From Carnobacterium_A antarcticum (GTDB taxonomy: Bacteria; Bacillota; Bacilli; Lactobacillales; Carnobacteriaceae): a stretch of DNA of 64,000 bases. The notes beneath the pieces are model-generated. The model ran no database searches. It was given only the letters and a program-made list of their open reading frames with translations, and had not been told where the DNA came from. A program made the translations under genes and the position numbers. Location: assembly GCF_042658365.1 (NCBI RefSeq), contig NZ_JBHSQC010000025.1; one strand, given 5' to 3'. Positions 57,143-64,000 of this stretch are shown here, piece by piece. Within the stretch, counting starts at the first letter, position 1; the number at the start of each line of letters is the position of its first letter.

Positions 57143-57721
57143 TTATGACAAGAAATCGATTATTCCGTTCGCATAAGTAACTTCATAACCTTTTATATCT
57201 GATTCATTAACTGATTTCTTTTTAAAGATAAACTGCATATCTCTCCAGGTTTCCCACGGCACTTTGTAAAAGCGCTTCATCTCAAAGCTAACTAGAACAA
57301 AGCATTTTGCTCCGAATTTGTAATGAGTTCCAAAATTCTCAACTTGTTCATCACTCAATCGTTTCTGTTCAATCAATTTCCCATTCGTGTGCTTTGCTTC
57401 AAAAATAATGGCTTGGCCACCATTCAGAACCCCTTTAAAATCGGGCTGCGCTTGCTTTTCGAATGCTGCTTTAAAATGACCTTTGCTTTTATCCAAGACA
57501 CCTATCACTCTCATCGGTTCAGGTGTCTTCTGGATATCAGCAATACCGCTTTGTCGGTAATACCTGCAAGCTACTTCAATCATCTTCTCGAAATACTCAC
57601 CGTTTCGCTTCGATGCAGCTCCCTCAGCGCGTTTCTTTTGATCAACAGATGGTTTACTCTTCCTTGGATAACTTTTAACCCTGGTAGCGTTAGGGTAGTT
57701 TTTAGGAATGAATTTAGCCAT
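57143..57721 (-). CDS. RecU-like Holliday junction resolvase
   Basis: A 192-residue RecU-family nuclease: KRNGEYFEKMIEVACRYYRQSG, then QAQPDFKGVL and IIFEAKHT supply the PD-(D/E)xK active site, and FGAKCFVLVSFE follows. It resolves branched recombination intermediates before packaging. It overlaps the upstream gene by eight bases. Confidence 0.88.
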   Translation of the reverse strand: MAKFIPKNYPNATRVKSYPRKSKPSVDQKKRAEGAASKRNGEYFEKMIEVACRYYRQSGIADIQKTPEPMRVIGVLDKSKGHFKAAFEKQAQPDFKGVLNGGQAIIFEAKHTNGKLIEQKRLSDEQVENFGTHYKFGAKCFVLVSFEMKRFYKVPWETWRDMQFIFKKKSVNESDIKGYEVTYANGIIDFLS

Positions 57722-57953
57722 TCAATTCCTCCTCTCCCAAATAGTCTTCTGCAGTTTTATCCCAATCAATCTTTTTGCCGTTAAACGTATCAACGATGCG
57801 GCAAAGTTTTAAAAATAAACGTTTTGATCTTTCGTCTGATGCTTTTCCACCATTGCTAACATGATCTCGCATTTCCTGTTTAATAATCTCTAGATAGCTA
57901 TTTGGTAGACCTTCTGGTAATGGATAATTATTTAGCACAATCCCCCAATTCAC
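57714..57953 (-). CDS. Hypothetical phage protein in the replication block
   Basis: A 79-residue helical protein (YLEIIKQEMRDHVSNGGKASDERSKRLFLKLCRIVDTF) with no recognised family. It sits four bases after the DnaD-like replication gene and overlaps recU. Confidence 0.6.
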   Translation of the reverse strand: MNWGIVLNNYPLPEGLPNSYLEIIKQEMRDHVSNGGKASDERSKRLFLKLCRIVDTFNGKKIDWDKTAEDYLGEEELNG

Positions 57954-57957
57954 GAAC

Positions 57958-58929
57958 TCACTCTCCTATCATCTTTTCGAACTCAGCTTGATCTTCAGCA
58001 GTCCATTTTTCTACTGGTTTTGGTGGTACATAATCTTCTTGTGCCCAATCCGGAAGTTTCTCAGTTCTAACAGCTTGATTGAACTTCGGTTTCTTTTTAC
58101 TGTTTTCAAACGCAACATCTTCTGCCTTCACTTCATCCATTGTTTTAATGCTCTTTTTATCCCAGTTTTTCATTATGCCTTCAGCGTATCGATAACCCTT
58201 TTGGTCAAGCGCTGCTCTTTGCATTGCTTCGATAACTAATTCTTCACTAAGATCCTCAATCCACATTTCAATATTTTGAGAAGTAATCGAATTTTCTACA
58301 CCGAAATTGTTTTGATAAAATTCATGAGCATTTATTTTAGATATAGGATCAGCAGCAGGAGTATTTTTTTCTTCTGTACTACTGTTGTTTCCTTTACTCT
58401 CCTCTACTTTACTTTCCTTTACTTTACTTTGTGTACCAGCGTATACATTTTCATCAGGTGAGCTAGAGTTAATGTTTACATTGGGTACAGCTGAGCGGGG
58501 ATTAATGTCTACATAAACGATATTCTTGTATTTTTCTATCTCATTTTGAGTTAAGAGCAAATAACTTTTAGCTACTTCTACTTCTTTTCTCCTGACACAA
58601 GCCTCGAAATACCTCTTCTGAACTCCTCTAGAAGTGAGTATTCCATGCTTCTTGTATAGTTCAGCATCAAAAACTTCCCATTTGAATGTTGCATTAACTA
58701 CCTCTGACAGATAGTTAATGTCTACATTTACTCTACGTGAGAAAAGTTTTTGTTCCTTTTCTCCCCACTCATAGTAATAAGACGTCGCATAGATTTTCAT
58801 CAAGAGTTTTATAACTATCCCGAAACCTTTGATACCAAAATCAGCTTCAACTAAAGCCAATTTGTCATCTTGATCGATATCTGTATCTAGAGGGAAATAA
58901 TCTAAACCCGCATTAGTTGGTCTTGCCAT
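57958..58929 (-). CDS. Phage replication protein: Lin1244/Lin1753-like (DUF4373) plus DnaD domain
   Basis: A 323-residue protein. Residues 1-125 form the DUF4373 winged-helix module (GLDYFPLDTDIDQDDKLALVEADFGIKGFGIVIKLL); 190-270 form a DnaD C-terminal domain (HEFYQNNFGVENSITSQNIEMWIEDLSEELVIEAMQ ... YAEGIMKNWD). Such fusions load the host replicative helicase at the phage origin, often located within the gene. No origin iterons stood out by eye. Confidence 0.88.
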   Translation of the reverse strand: MARPTNAGLDYFPLDTDIDQDDKLALVEADFGIKGFGIVIKLLMKIYATSYYYEWGEKEQKLFSRRVNVDINYLSEVVNATFKWEVFDAELYKKHGILTSRGVQKRYFEACVRRKEVEVAKSYLLLTQNEIEKYKNIVYVDINPRSAVPNVNINSSSPDENVYAGTQSKVKESKVEESKGNNSSTEEKNTPAADPISKINAHEFYQNNFGVENSITSQNIEMWIEDLSEELVIEAMQRAALDQKGYRYAEGIMKNWDKKSIKTMDEVKAEDVAFENSKKKPKFNQAVRTEKLPDWAQEDYVPPKPVEKWTAEDQAEFEKMIGE

Positions 58930-58944
58930 TACTAGATCTCCTTT

Positions 58945-59640
58945 CTAAGCTATATAAACCGGCACACCAGTAATTGCTTGTATTTCTTTTTTGAATCGTG
59001 CAGCATCTGCATTCGAACTTGATAAATGCAGTAGCCATACTTCTTGCAGTTGGCTCATATCGTTTGACCGAATAAAGTGTTTGACGTTCTCTAATTCGAA
59101 GTGACTTCTTACGATTCGTTTTCTCAAGAAATTGCCAATTCGGCCAGTCTCAACATTTTTGTTTAGAATATCTATTGAGTAGTTGCATTCAATCATCAAA
59201 TGCGTAATGCCAGGTAATTTATACTTGATGTAGTACGTGTCTGTTGCAAAAAGTAACTTATCGCCATCTTTTGACTGAATGAAGAAGCCTAATGGTTCGT
59301 TTACGTCGTGTTGGACATCGAATGGCAGAACCGTCCAATTACCAATATTTTGCTGATTTAACGCCTTTAAAGTGTTTGTGCGATAACTAGGCAGTTTCAA
59401 CGCCTCTTGCGTACCAGCGCTTAAAAACAAGTCGATACCGGTCTGATTAATGACGTTCATTGCATATTTGCTGTGATCGCCATGTTCGTGAGTGACGAGG
59501 CAGCCATCAATCGACTGCCAATCTACATCATTCATATTCTTTAAATGGATTCCAGCTTCTAACATGAGAGAACGCTCGCCATCAGATATCACATAAGCGT
59601 TCCCTGCACTGCTAGAGCCATACGATTTAATCTCAATCAT
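58945..59640 (-). CDS. MBL-fold metallo-hydrolase of the recombination block
   Basis: A 231-residue metallo-beta-lactamase-fold protein: SYGSSSAGNAYVI opens the fold and THEHGDH (H51, H53, D55, H56) is the two-metal site, with FATDTYYIKY and HLSSSNADA later. It sits directly between recT and the replication gene, as in many Firmicutes phages. A nuclease role supplying or trimming DNA ends is plausible but unproven. Confidence 0.82.
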   Translation of the reverse strand: MIEIKSYGSSSAGNAYVISDGERSLMLEAGIHLKNMNDVDWQSIDGCLVTHEHGDHSKYAMNVINQTGIDLFLSAGTQEALKLPSYRTNTLKALNQQNIGNWTVLPFDVQHDVNEPLGFFIQSKDGDKLLFATDTYYIKYKLPGITHLMIECNYSIDILNKNVETGRIGNFLRKRIVRSHFELENVKHFIRSNDMSQLQEVWLLHLSSSNADAARFKKEIQAITGVPVYIA

Positions 59641-59642
59641 GA

Positions 59643-60416
59643 TTAAAACTCTGGGTTAAGAGGTGGTTTTCTAACATCAAACAAATCTTCTTGCTTGGCT
59701 TCTTTTTCTTCGGCAACCTCTACTTTATCTGCTGGTTTAATGTTGCTTACTTCTTGCTCTGGAGTATCCTCGAAATCGATGACTTGCTGATTAGCGTTGT
59801 TTTCGATTTCTTGCTTTACATCTTCAATTGGATTCACTTGTGTTGGACCAGGCGCGTTACTTTCCTCTTCTGTATACAAAGCTCCAACATTATCTGGAAA
59901 GGCTTCACGAAGCGCGTTCACGATTGCTGTTTTACGAATCATATTCAAAGGCATATCTTTCCAAGTTGCTTGTCCTTTTCCAAACTCCGAAAATGAAAGT
60001 TTTACACTAATTGGACGTTCACGGTCTTTGCGGTAAACTTTTGCCCAGCCACCAATAAGGACATCATTTTTAAGCTTTACAGCTCCCTCGATTTCTACTA
60101 AGTCGTCTTTCCGTTCAACAATAATGCCGGCTTCAAGACCGCTGTATTGAGAATGTTGTTCGGCACGTTTCATAAACGCTTCTTTAGATACAATGATTTG
60201 AGCTGGTTGGTTACCAAACTTGATCAAATAAGCTTCGTTCAGGAACGGGTTTAACTTTTGGAACTTGCAAAGCTGCATGAACATTACGAGTTCTTGTTCT
60301 GAGACTTTTCCATTACCTCGAGTTAAATACTGAGCCACCATATTCCCACTTAATTTAACTTCATTTCCGTTTACTTCATATTCCATTGGTTTAGTTAACA
60401 TTGATTCATTTGCCAT
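59643..60416 (-). CDS. bet: RecT/Bet single-strand annealing protein
   Basis: A 257-residue annealase: VKLSGNMVAQYLTRGNGKVSEQELVMFMQLCKFQKLNPFLNEAYLIKFG opens the RecT/Bet fold, with KEAFMKRAEQHSQYSG and WKDMPLNMIRKTAIVNALREAFP later. The C-terminal 60 residues are disordered and acidic. It anneals ssDNA during phage recombination with the neighbouring ATPase and MBL proteins. Confidence 0.93.
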   Translation of the reverse strand: MANESMLTKPMEYEVNGNEVKLSGNMVAQYLTRGNGKVSEQELVMFMQLCKFQKLNPFLNEAYLIKFGNQPAQIIVSKEAFMKRAEQHSQYSGLEAGIIVERKDDLVEIEGAVKLKNDVLIGGWAKVYRKDRERPISVKLSFSEFGKGQATWKDMPLNMIRKTAIVNALREAFPDNVGALYTEEESNAPGPTQVNPIEDVKQEIENNANQQVIDFEDTPEQEVSNIKPADKVEVAEEKEAKQEDLFDVRKPPLNPEF

Positions 60417-60418
60417 TT

Positions 60419-62434
60419 TTATTTTCCTCCTACCATTTCTTTGCTTTCAATTTTCAATTCTTTTTGTCCTTGGACGACTTTCAATTGGATCAATTGTGAA
60501 TCAAGCTTGACTTCTTTCGTCAATCCTTCTGCGTTATCAACGAAAATTGGAACGCTGACACCTTTCAAACGAGTTAAAGTGTTAATGATGTCTAGTCCTG
60601 CTTCCATTCGGCTACCTGTGTTTAAACCACTACTGAATGGCACGCCATCAACTAACGGCTGACAAACTTCTTCTAAACTCCCGTTGTTGAGGATGTTAAA
60701 CAGCTTGAACGTTACTAATTTGAATTCTGAATTAATTTTTTCAGTTAATAGAGACACCTTCGCTTTAACAAATTCATTTAAAAGGTTAATTTGTTGCTTG
60801 ATTTCTCCGTTTCTATTTGCTAATTTCTTTTGGTTCTCAATCAATTCAAGTTTCCGTTCTTCTTGTTTGGCTGCTAGAACAAATTGATATAAGTCTTCAT
60901 TGATTTGATTAATATTCGCTTTGAGGACATTTATTTTATTCTGGATTACATCAACATCGCTTTGGACTGAACCAGCCATCGTCTCGATTTCAGCGCTGAT
61001 TGCATCCATTTCAGCTACCTTCTCTTGATAAGTTTTCGTTTCTTCAAAAGGCATAGCTTTTGCTTGCAAATCTTTAATAGTTTGTTGGATTTTTACATAC
61101 TCTTCTTTCGCTTGATCTCTTTCGATTACAAGAACCAACTTTTCTTCTTCTAGTAAAACCAAGTTATTTTCGATTGATTCTAATTCTTCTTTTTTAGCTG
61201 TAAGGGAACCTGCTAAATCTTTTCCTTTGGCGTTAATTGACTCCAAACTCATTGATTTTTTAGTGTTGAAAATAATTTTTTCTTTTTCATATTTCTCGCG
61301 TATCTCTCCTTTTTGTTCTTCTGGATATTCTTGGCCACAGTATTGGCAACTTGCTTTGTGTTCATCAAATTCTAAAAACACTTCAGTCGCTATCGCCGTA
61401 TAATCTTCTCGTAAACTTTGTACGTCTTTTTCTTTAGAAATGATATCTTCCTTTGCATTTTCAATCATTCTCAGAGACCGTTGTCGCCCACTTTCGTGAG
61501 TAATGAACGCATTCTGCGCATCCATAGCTTTCTCGTAAGCTTCTTGTTTGCCTTTTTGAAGGCCATCTACTTTTTTGTTTTGTTTAATAGAGTGTTTACT
61601 GCGAAGTGTTTCTAGTTCGGCTTTTTTTGTCTGAAGCTCCGATAGTTTATTTGTTTTTTCGCTACCGTTCATAATACTGCTGATCTTCGTTTGCAATTCT
61701 TCAATTTCAGCTTCACTAGCTGCTTTGTTTGCTTCAAGTTCTTTTTGATTAAGAGCAGATAAATCAATGCTGTTGCGATCCGCTTCATCGATTCTCACTT
61801 CATGTTCTTTCAAGTCTTGTTTGATTTTCGGGCTTTCTTCCATTAATAATTTACGTTTGTCATCGACTGTACGGCCATCTAGAATTTTGATTAAGGGTTT
61901 GAGCTCCGTTTTGCTATTAATCACTTCTTCATCGTTTAAGTCACCCACTAGATCAAATAAGAACGCTCTACGATCTGCAGTAGCCATCACTTCAGCAACA
62001 TAATAGATATTGGTTAATTGTTTAAAGGTATCTTCATCAATGATTTCTTCGATTCTTTTTTTATATTTCGTAAGAGTCATTTTGATACCATCTACACGAT
62101 AAACCGTTTCGTTCCCTTCGAATTCTTCTCTCCATTTTTCTTTTGTTGTTCTTGAGAAACTAACAGGAGTACCATCGACAGATAAATCCAACGTAACCTC
62201 TGTTTCTAAATAATGGATAGGATTATTCTTTTCATCTAACGGTTTCCATTCAAACTTTGCTGAATCGTGGCTATCTTTTCCGAACAGGCAGTACATGAAA
62301 GCATCGTACAAACTTGATTTGCCAGTAGAATTTTCACCAGCGATCGTTAAATTCTTACCGTCTGCGATCAATTCAAATTCTTTGAACCCTTTAAAGTTTC
62401 GTATCTTCATATTGATTAACTCAATCTTTTTCAT
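60419..62434 (-). CDS. Rad50/SbcC-like ATPase with zinc hook
   Basis: A 671-residue SMC-family ATPase: Walker A GENSTGKS (residues 33-40), coiled-coil arms, a zinc-hook CQYC near residue 363, and a C-terminal lobe with SSGLNTGSRMEAGLDI and the Walker B-like VPIFVDNAEGL. In Walker B the usual DE appears as DNAE. Rad50-type proteins bridge and process DNA ends. No SbcD/Mre11 is adjacent; the MBL protein may be its nuclease partner. Confidence 0.88.
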   Translation of the reverse strand: MKKIELINMKIRNFKGFKEFELIADGKNLTIAGENSTGKSSLYDAFMYCLFGKDSHDSAKFEWKPLDEKNNPIHYLETEVTLDLSVDGTPVSFSRTTKEKWREEFEGNETVYRVDGIKMTLTKYKKRIEEIIDEDTFKQLTNIYYVAEVMATADRRAFLFDLVGDLNDEEVINSKTELKPLIKILDGRTVDDKRKLLMEESPKIKQDLKEHEVRIDEADRNSIDLSALNQKELEANKAASEAEIEELQTKISSIMNGSEKTNKLSELQTKKAELETLRSKHSIKQNKKVDGLQKGKQEAYEKAMDAQNAFITHESGRQRSLRMIENAKEDIISKEKDVQSLREDYTAIATEVFLEFDEHKASCQYCGQEYPEEQKGEIREKYEKEKIIFNTKKSMSLESINAKGKDLAGSLTAKKEELESIENNLVLLEEEKLVLVIERDQAKEEYVKIQQTIKDLQAKAMPFEETKTYQEKVAEMDAISAEIETMAGSVQSDVDVIQNKINVLKANINQINEDLYQFVLAAKQEERKLELIENQKKLANRNGEIKQQINLLNEFVKAKVSLLTEKINSEFKLVTFKLFNILNNGSLEEVCQPLVDGVPFSSGLNTGSRMEAGLDIINTLTRLKGVSVPIFVDNAEGLTKEVKLDSQLIQLKVVQGQKELKIESKEMVGGK

Positions 62435-62487
62435 GAAATTTCTCCTTTTATATGGTATTATTTAGACAAATAATATTTCGTAACCGA

Positions 62488-62694
62488 CTAACCAGGAGTG
62501 CAATCCTTGTTGGTCTTTTTTATTTTCTCCACTTCACCTCTGAAGTAGTTACGTTCTTGCATGTAATAGTCGATAGCTTCCACGCCATCTATATGCTCTT
62601 GTTCCTTTGATTCTGTTAAACTTTCGATATGAATATCCAAGATTGCAATTCTATTTTCTAGATACTCAACCCAAGATTTATCCGTTTCAGACAT
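62488..62694 (-). CDS. Small coiled-coil phage protein, hypothetical
   Basis: A 68-residue helical, charged protein (WVEYLENRIAILDIHIESLTESKEQEH, then YYMQERNYFRGEVEKIKK). No recognised family; early region. Confidence 0.6.
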   Translation of the reverse strand: MSETDKSWVEYLENRIAILDIHIESLTESKEQEHIDGVEAIDYYMQERNYFRGEVEKIKKTNKDCTPG

Positions 62695-62704
62695 CTCATC
62701 CCTC

Positions 62705-62890
62705 CTACTTAATTTTTCTGATCCGCATTGGTTCTGGTAACACTTTTGCCGGAGTTCTTGTTTTTTGTGAATATTCCACCTTGCCCGGTAATTCGCTTGG
62801 ATAAGTTGCTAATAACCATTGGTGAACTAGTTCTGGTGTTTCTGCTGTTACGTATTGCTCTTTACTTCCTTCTCCAATCGCTTCGTACAT
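62705..62890 (-). CDS. Small phage protein, hypothetical
   Basis: A 61-residue protein (MYEAIGEGSKEQYVTAETPELVHQWLLATYPS ... PEPMRIRKIK). Similar short proteins are frequent in early regions of lactic-acid-bacterial phages; function unknown. It has a good AGGAGGG ribosome site. Confidence 0.6.
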   Translation of the reverse strand: MYEAIGEGSKEQYVTAETPELVHQWLLATYPSELPGKVEYSQKTRTPAKVLPEPMRIRKIK

Positions 62891-62902
62891 TTAATTCCCT
62901 CC

Positions 62903-63187
62903 TTATAATCTGCTTTTTAAAAATGTTAGATTTTGCATAGTAGTTACATAATCTATTTTTGTATTAGAATTAAGTTGGTTATGATCTTTTAAAATACCAT
63001 CTTCAGTAATAGTCTCTAAACCTCTCATGAAGTATCTGTTAATGTAAACCACATCGATGTCATCCACATAAACAAACAATACCGTTGTAAATCTATCGTT
63101 TTCTTGATTAAGCTTTTTGATTAATAAGTTTGGCTCCTCAAATTTAAAACCGTTACTTCTTAATTGTTCAATTTTTTCTACACTCAT
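62903..63187 (-). CDS. Hypothetical early phage protein
   Basis: A 94-residue protein (IEQLRSNGFKFEEPNLLIKKLNQENDRFTTVLFVYVDDIDVVYINRYF) with a central beta strand and no family I recognise. GGAGTGAAATAA precedes its start. Confidence 0.6.
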   Translation of the reverse strand: MSVEKIEQLRSNGFKFEEPNLLIKKLNQENDRFTTVLFVYVDDIDVVYINRYFMRGLETITEDGILKDHNQLNSNTKIDYVTTMQNLTFLKSRL

Positions 63188-63200
63188 TTATTTCACTCCT

Positions 63201-63359
63201 CTAAATAATTTTTAAAGCGACTATCCAAAATATAAAAGCAATAAACAGCGTTACAAAGTACCCATAAAACCAGAAGAAACTCGATTTATCTATCTTCTTA
63301 GTTCCAAAGAAAAATACATTACTGGACCAAATTAATTTTTTAATCGTTTCTAACGACAT
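63201..63359 (-). CDS. 52-aa membrane protein
   Basis: A short frame (MSLETIKKLIWSSNVFFFGTKKIDKSSFFWFYGYFVTLFIAFIFWIVALKII, given here as MSLETIKKLIWSS to WIVALKII) with one long aromatic membrane helix at residues 27-52. GGAGTGAGG lies seven bases before the ATG. Early-region membrane peptides of this size sometimes act in exclusion; nothing here shows that. Confidence 0.55.
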   Translation of the reverse strand: MSLETIKKLIWSSNVFFFGTKKIDKSSFFWFYGYFVTLFIAFIFWIVALKII

Positions 63360-63365
63360 GCTGCC

Positions 63366-63467
63366 TCACTCCTTCAACAGATTGATAAAAAGTTGGACTA
63401 TACTTGCAACGCTTATTGCTGATAACACCGCTAAGCTTAATTTGATCATTAATTCTATTTTGATCAC
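63366..63467 (-). CDS. 33-aa membrane peptide
   Basis: A short frame with a GTG start that overlaps the upstream stop by four bases (GTGA), encoding IKIELMIKLSLAVLSA, then SVASIVQLFINLLKE: one membrane helix. Translational coupling is likely; no independent ribosome site. An ATG at 63449 is the alternative start. It may be spurious. Confidence 0.35.
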   Translation of the reverse strand: MIKIELMIKLSLAVLSAISVASIVQLFINLLKE

Positions 63468-63724
63468 CTTCTGTATCTATTTTTTTCTAACCACCTAAAG
63501 TAGTCTTCGAATCGGTCTAAATTGATTAATACGATTTTATGCGTTGGATTGATTACTCCGTCTGAAAATTCTGGATTATCTCGCATTTCGCCTATCCACT
63601 TAGTAACCGTTCCGTGTTTCATGCTGTACATTTTGCAGATGACTTCTTTATTTCCATATTTTATTTTTGCGCGTTCTGGATCTTGGTTCACTTCTTCAAT
63701 GTTGATTGTTATTGGTTGCGGCAT
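63464..63724 (-). CDS. DUF771-like phage DNA-binding protein
   Basis: An 86-residue protein (YGNKEVICKMYSMKHGTVTKWIGEMRDNPEF, then HKIVLINLDRFEDYFRWLEKN) with a helix-turn-helix followed by a short wing, the pattern of DUF771/AlpA-like phage early proteins. Likely DNA-binding; target unknown. It lies two bases after the antirepressor stop. Confidence 0.65.
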   Translation of the reverse strand: MPQPITINIEEVNQDPERAKIKYGNKEVICKMYSMKHGTVTKWIGEMRDNPEFSDGVINPTHKIVLINLDRFEDYFRWLEKNRYRR

Positions 63725-63726
63725 GG

Positions 63727-64000
63727 TTATACCTCCAGTTCTATTTGGTTATTCAACCGTTTGATATCGAATGCCAGTTCCATCGATGGTGCCCACATAC
63801 TAGCAATCTCCATTGCTTCTTCAAATCTCAATTTAGGAATTTCCTCGTAGCTAGCAACTTCGAAATAATTTTTGATTTCTCTCCAATGTTCTGAAACGGC
63901 CACTCGATACAGTTCTTTGTAGGCATTCGATTTCTTTCCGCCTACAACAGCCATCACATTACTTTTGACTAGTTTAGATAGTTGAGATTTTTGTAGCCGA
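63727..64000 (-). CDS. Phage antirepressor, ORF6C C-terminal domain (partial)
   Basis: The visible 90 residues (VMAVVGGKKSNAYKELYRVAVSEHW, REIKNYFEVASYEEIPKLRF, EEAMEIASMWAPSMELAFDI) match the ORF6C domain that ends BRO/Ant-type antirepressors. The frame stays open to the window edge at 64000, so the GTG at 63957 is not the true start; the N-terminal BRO or KilA-like domain lies outside. It would counter the lysogeny repressor during induction. Confidence 0.8.
   Translation of the reverse strand, partial: RLQKSQLSKLVKSNVMAVVGGKKSNAYKELYRVAVSEHWREIKNYFEVASYEEIPKLRFEEAMEIASMWAPSMELAFDIKRLNNQIELEV

Overview
The window looks like a scaffolded draft assembly from a low-GC Gram-positive bacterium of the Lactobacillales. 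Carnobacterium or a close relative fits best: the cell-division cluster has the Firmicutes order, and MurE carries the DNPR motif of enzymes that add meso-diaminopimelate, which is the cell-wall diamino acid of Carnobacterium and is uncommon in that order. The genus is an inference; no rRNA gene is present to confirm it. Three runs of N (21825-21950, 22518-22527, 22982-22991) mark scaffold joins.

Region 1 (1-21.3 kb) is host chromosome. After two small plus-strand genes (a GlsB/YeaQ-type membrane protein and an SRPBCC-like protein) and a cold-shock gene, almost everything lies on the minus strand as one long division and cell-wall cluster. In transcription order it runs DUF3397 protein, mraZ, rsmH, ftsL, PASTA-containing class B PBP, murE, mraY, murD, murG, divIB/ftsQ, ftsA, ftsZ, yggS/ylmE, sepF, yggT/ylmG, ylmH, divIVA, then ileS behind a T-box leader. 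Three GTGG boxes at exact 10-bp spacing upstream of mraZ form a likely MraZ autoregulatory operator.

Region 2 (21.3-26.7 kb) is a junction of uncertain assembly. It holds a LexA-box-controlled operon (Y-family polymerase, YolD-like protein, OB-fold ssDNA-binding-like protein). The polymerase gene is broken by two 10-N gaps, and a divergent second copy of its middle is inserted. A hypothetical protein and a membrane-anchored non-specific nuclease follow on the other strand.

Region 3 (26.8-64.0 kb) is most of a siphovirus-type prophage, entirely on the minus strand and cut by the right window edge inside an antirepressor gene. Read from right to left it has: antirepressor and small early proteins; a recombination and replication block (Rad50-like ATPase, RecT/Bet, MBL-fold protein, DnaD-like replication protein, RecU, SSB, MazG-like protein); the late regulator ArpU; a tRNA-Asn; terS and terL; an SPP1-type portal; a head block with a phage-borne Prp protease and a MuF head protein carrying a toxin-like C-terminus; scaffold and capsid; connectors; the major tail protein; tail chaperones with a -1 frameshift; a tape measure with two peptidoglycan hydrolase domains; a large tail protein with an S74 chaperone; and a holin/amidase lysis module. 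Integrase and CI-type repressor are not in the window.

The most interesting signals are: (a) a phage-encoded Prp cysteine protease together with Prp-type N-terminal motifs on scaffold, capsid and major tail proteins; (b) a MuF head protein with a toxin-like C-terminus overlapping a small acidic, immunity-like gene; (c) a candidate +1 frameshift at CCC-TAA ending the major tail gene plus a clear T TTT TTC -1 site in the tail chaperones; (d) an 18-bp repeat inside terS conserved in two different reading frames, a candidate packaging site; (e) paired direct repeats just upstream of a candidate late promoter next to arpU.
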